From: Streptomyces chartreusis
GTDB taxonomy: Bacteria > Actinomycetota > Actinomycetes > Streptomycetales > Streptomycetaceae
Length of the DNA stretch: 64,000 nucleotides
Direction of reading: 5' to 3'
Assembly: GCF_008704715.1 (NCBI RefSeq)
Contig: NZ_CP023689.1
Coordinates: forward strand, 7,812,001-7,876,000
Part shown: one piece after another, positions 63,845 to 64,000 of the stretch
Layout of the letters: each line of letters begins with the position of its first letter
Numbering within the stretch: the first letter of the stretch is position 1
Made by a program: the position numbers and the translations under genes
Notes under the pieces: model-generated
Databases searched by the model: none
Seen by the model: only the letters and a program-made list of their open reading frames with translations
Told to the model about the DNA's origin: nothing

Positions 63845-64000
63845 ATGGCCTCGTTGCCACCGACCCCTTCCGCCGACAGCCGGACCCGTGTGTCCGCACT
63901 CCGTGAGGCGCTCGCCACCCGAGTGGTGGTGGCCGACGGAGCGATGGGCACCATGTTGCAGGCCCAGGAACCCACCCTGGAGGACTTTCAGAACCTCGAG
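63845..64000 (+). CDS. metH: Cobalamin-dependent methionine synthase (5' end only)
   Basis: The first 52 codons are in the window. VSALREALATRVVVADGAMGTMLQAQEPTLEDFQNLE is the start of the homocysteine-binding domain of MetH, with the DGAMGTMLQ hallmark. The full enzyme transfers methyl from methyl-tetrahydrofolate to homocysteine through B12. AGGGAG lies 8 bp before the ATG. The same gylR-metH adjacency occurs in S. coelicolor. The rest lies beyond the window. Confidence 0.93.
   Translation, partial: MASLPPTPSADSRTRVSALREALATRVVVADGAMGTMLQAQEPTLEDFQNLE

Overview
The window is high-GC actinobacterial DNA and almost certainly a Streptomyces chromosome. The evidence is a GC-rich third codon position, frequent GTG starts, Tat signals, chaplins, a mycothiol ligase (mshC), DUF3090/DUF5703/PAC2 genes and a glpF-glpK-glpD-gylR-metH order like the S. 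coelicolor gyl locus. Most of it is conserved core-type chromosome. I see no rRNA, CRISPR array, IS element or prophage. There is one tRNA.

Layout. 1-5.05 kb: the end of a penicillin-acylase-family hydrolase, an alpha/beta hydrolase and a NamZ-type muramidase. 5.2-10.6 kb: a catabolic locus (SDR, acyl-CoA synthetase, TetR, acyl-CoA dehydrogenase, APH-fold kinase) whose two outward promoters carry the same palindrome. It has the enzyme set of the levulinate/4-hydroxyacid (Lva, ACAD10/11) pathway. 10.7-20 kb: a histidine-rich protein, a quinone-oxidoreductase-like enzyme, two DUF202 proteins, Nudix, DMT and APC transporters, and a molybdoenzyme/cytochrome b pair. 20.1-25.2 kb: a gluconate/idonate operon with a divergent FCD-type GntR regulator. 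25.2-32.6 kb: a Pls/PosA-type amino-acid homopolymer synthetase whose 3' end overlaps an M1 aminopeptidase gene, a membrane protein and tRNA-Leu(GAG). 32.7-35.6 kb: an M20 peptidase and two chaplins, the second with a 72-residue collagen-like tract. 35.6-51.4 kb: conserved genes including a RecD-like protein, an aldo/keto reductase, an F420-type oxidoreductase, a ferritin-like protein, CorA, the DUF3090-SCO1664-mshC cluster, an S8 protease paired with a glutamine-rich protein, and PAC2. 51.8-58.0 kb: two multi-spanning NACHT NTPases around a GntR regulator, between PAC2 and glpD; this looks like an accessory insertion. 58.3-64 kb: glpD, glpK, glpF, gylR and the start of metH.

The most interesting parts are the NACHT pair with its regulator, the basic-amino-acid homopolymer synthetase/peptidase couple, the TetR-controlled 4-hydroxyacyl-CoA-type locus, the protease and Q-rich protein that share a C-terminal domain, and the collagen-like chaplin. 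All functions are read from motifs by eye. No database search was possible.
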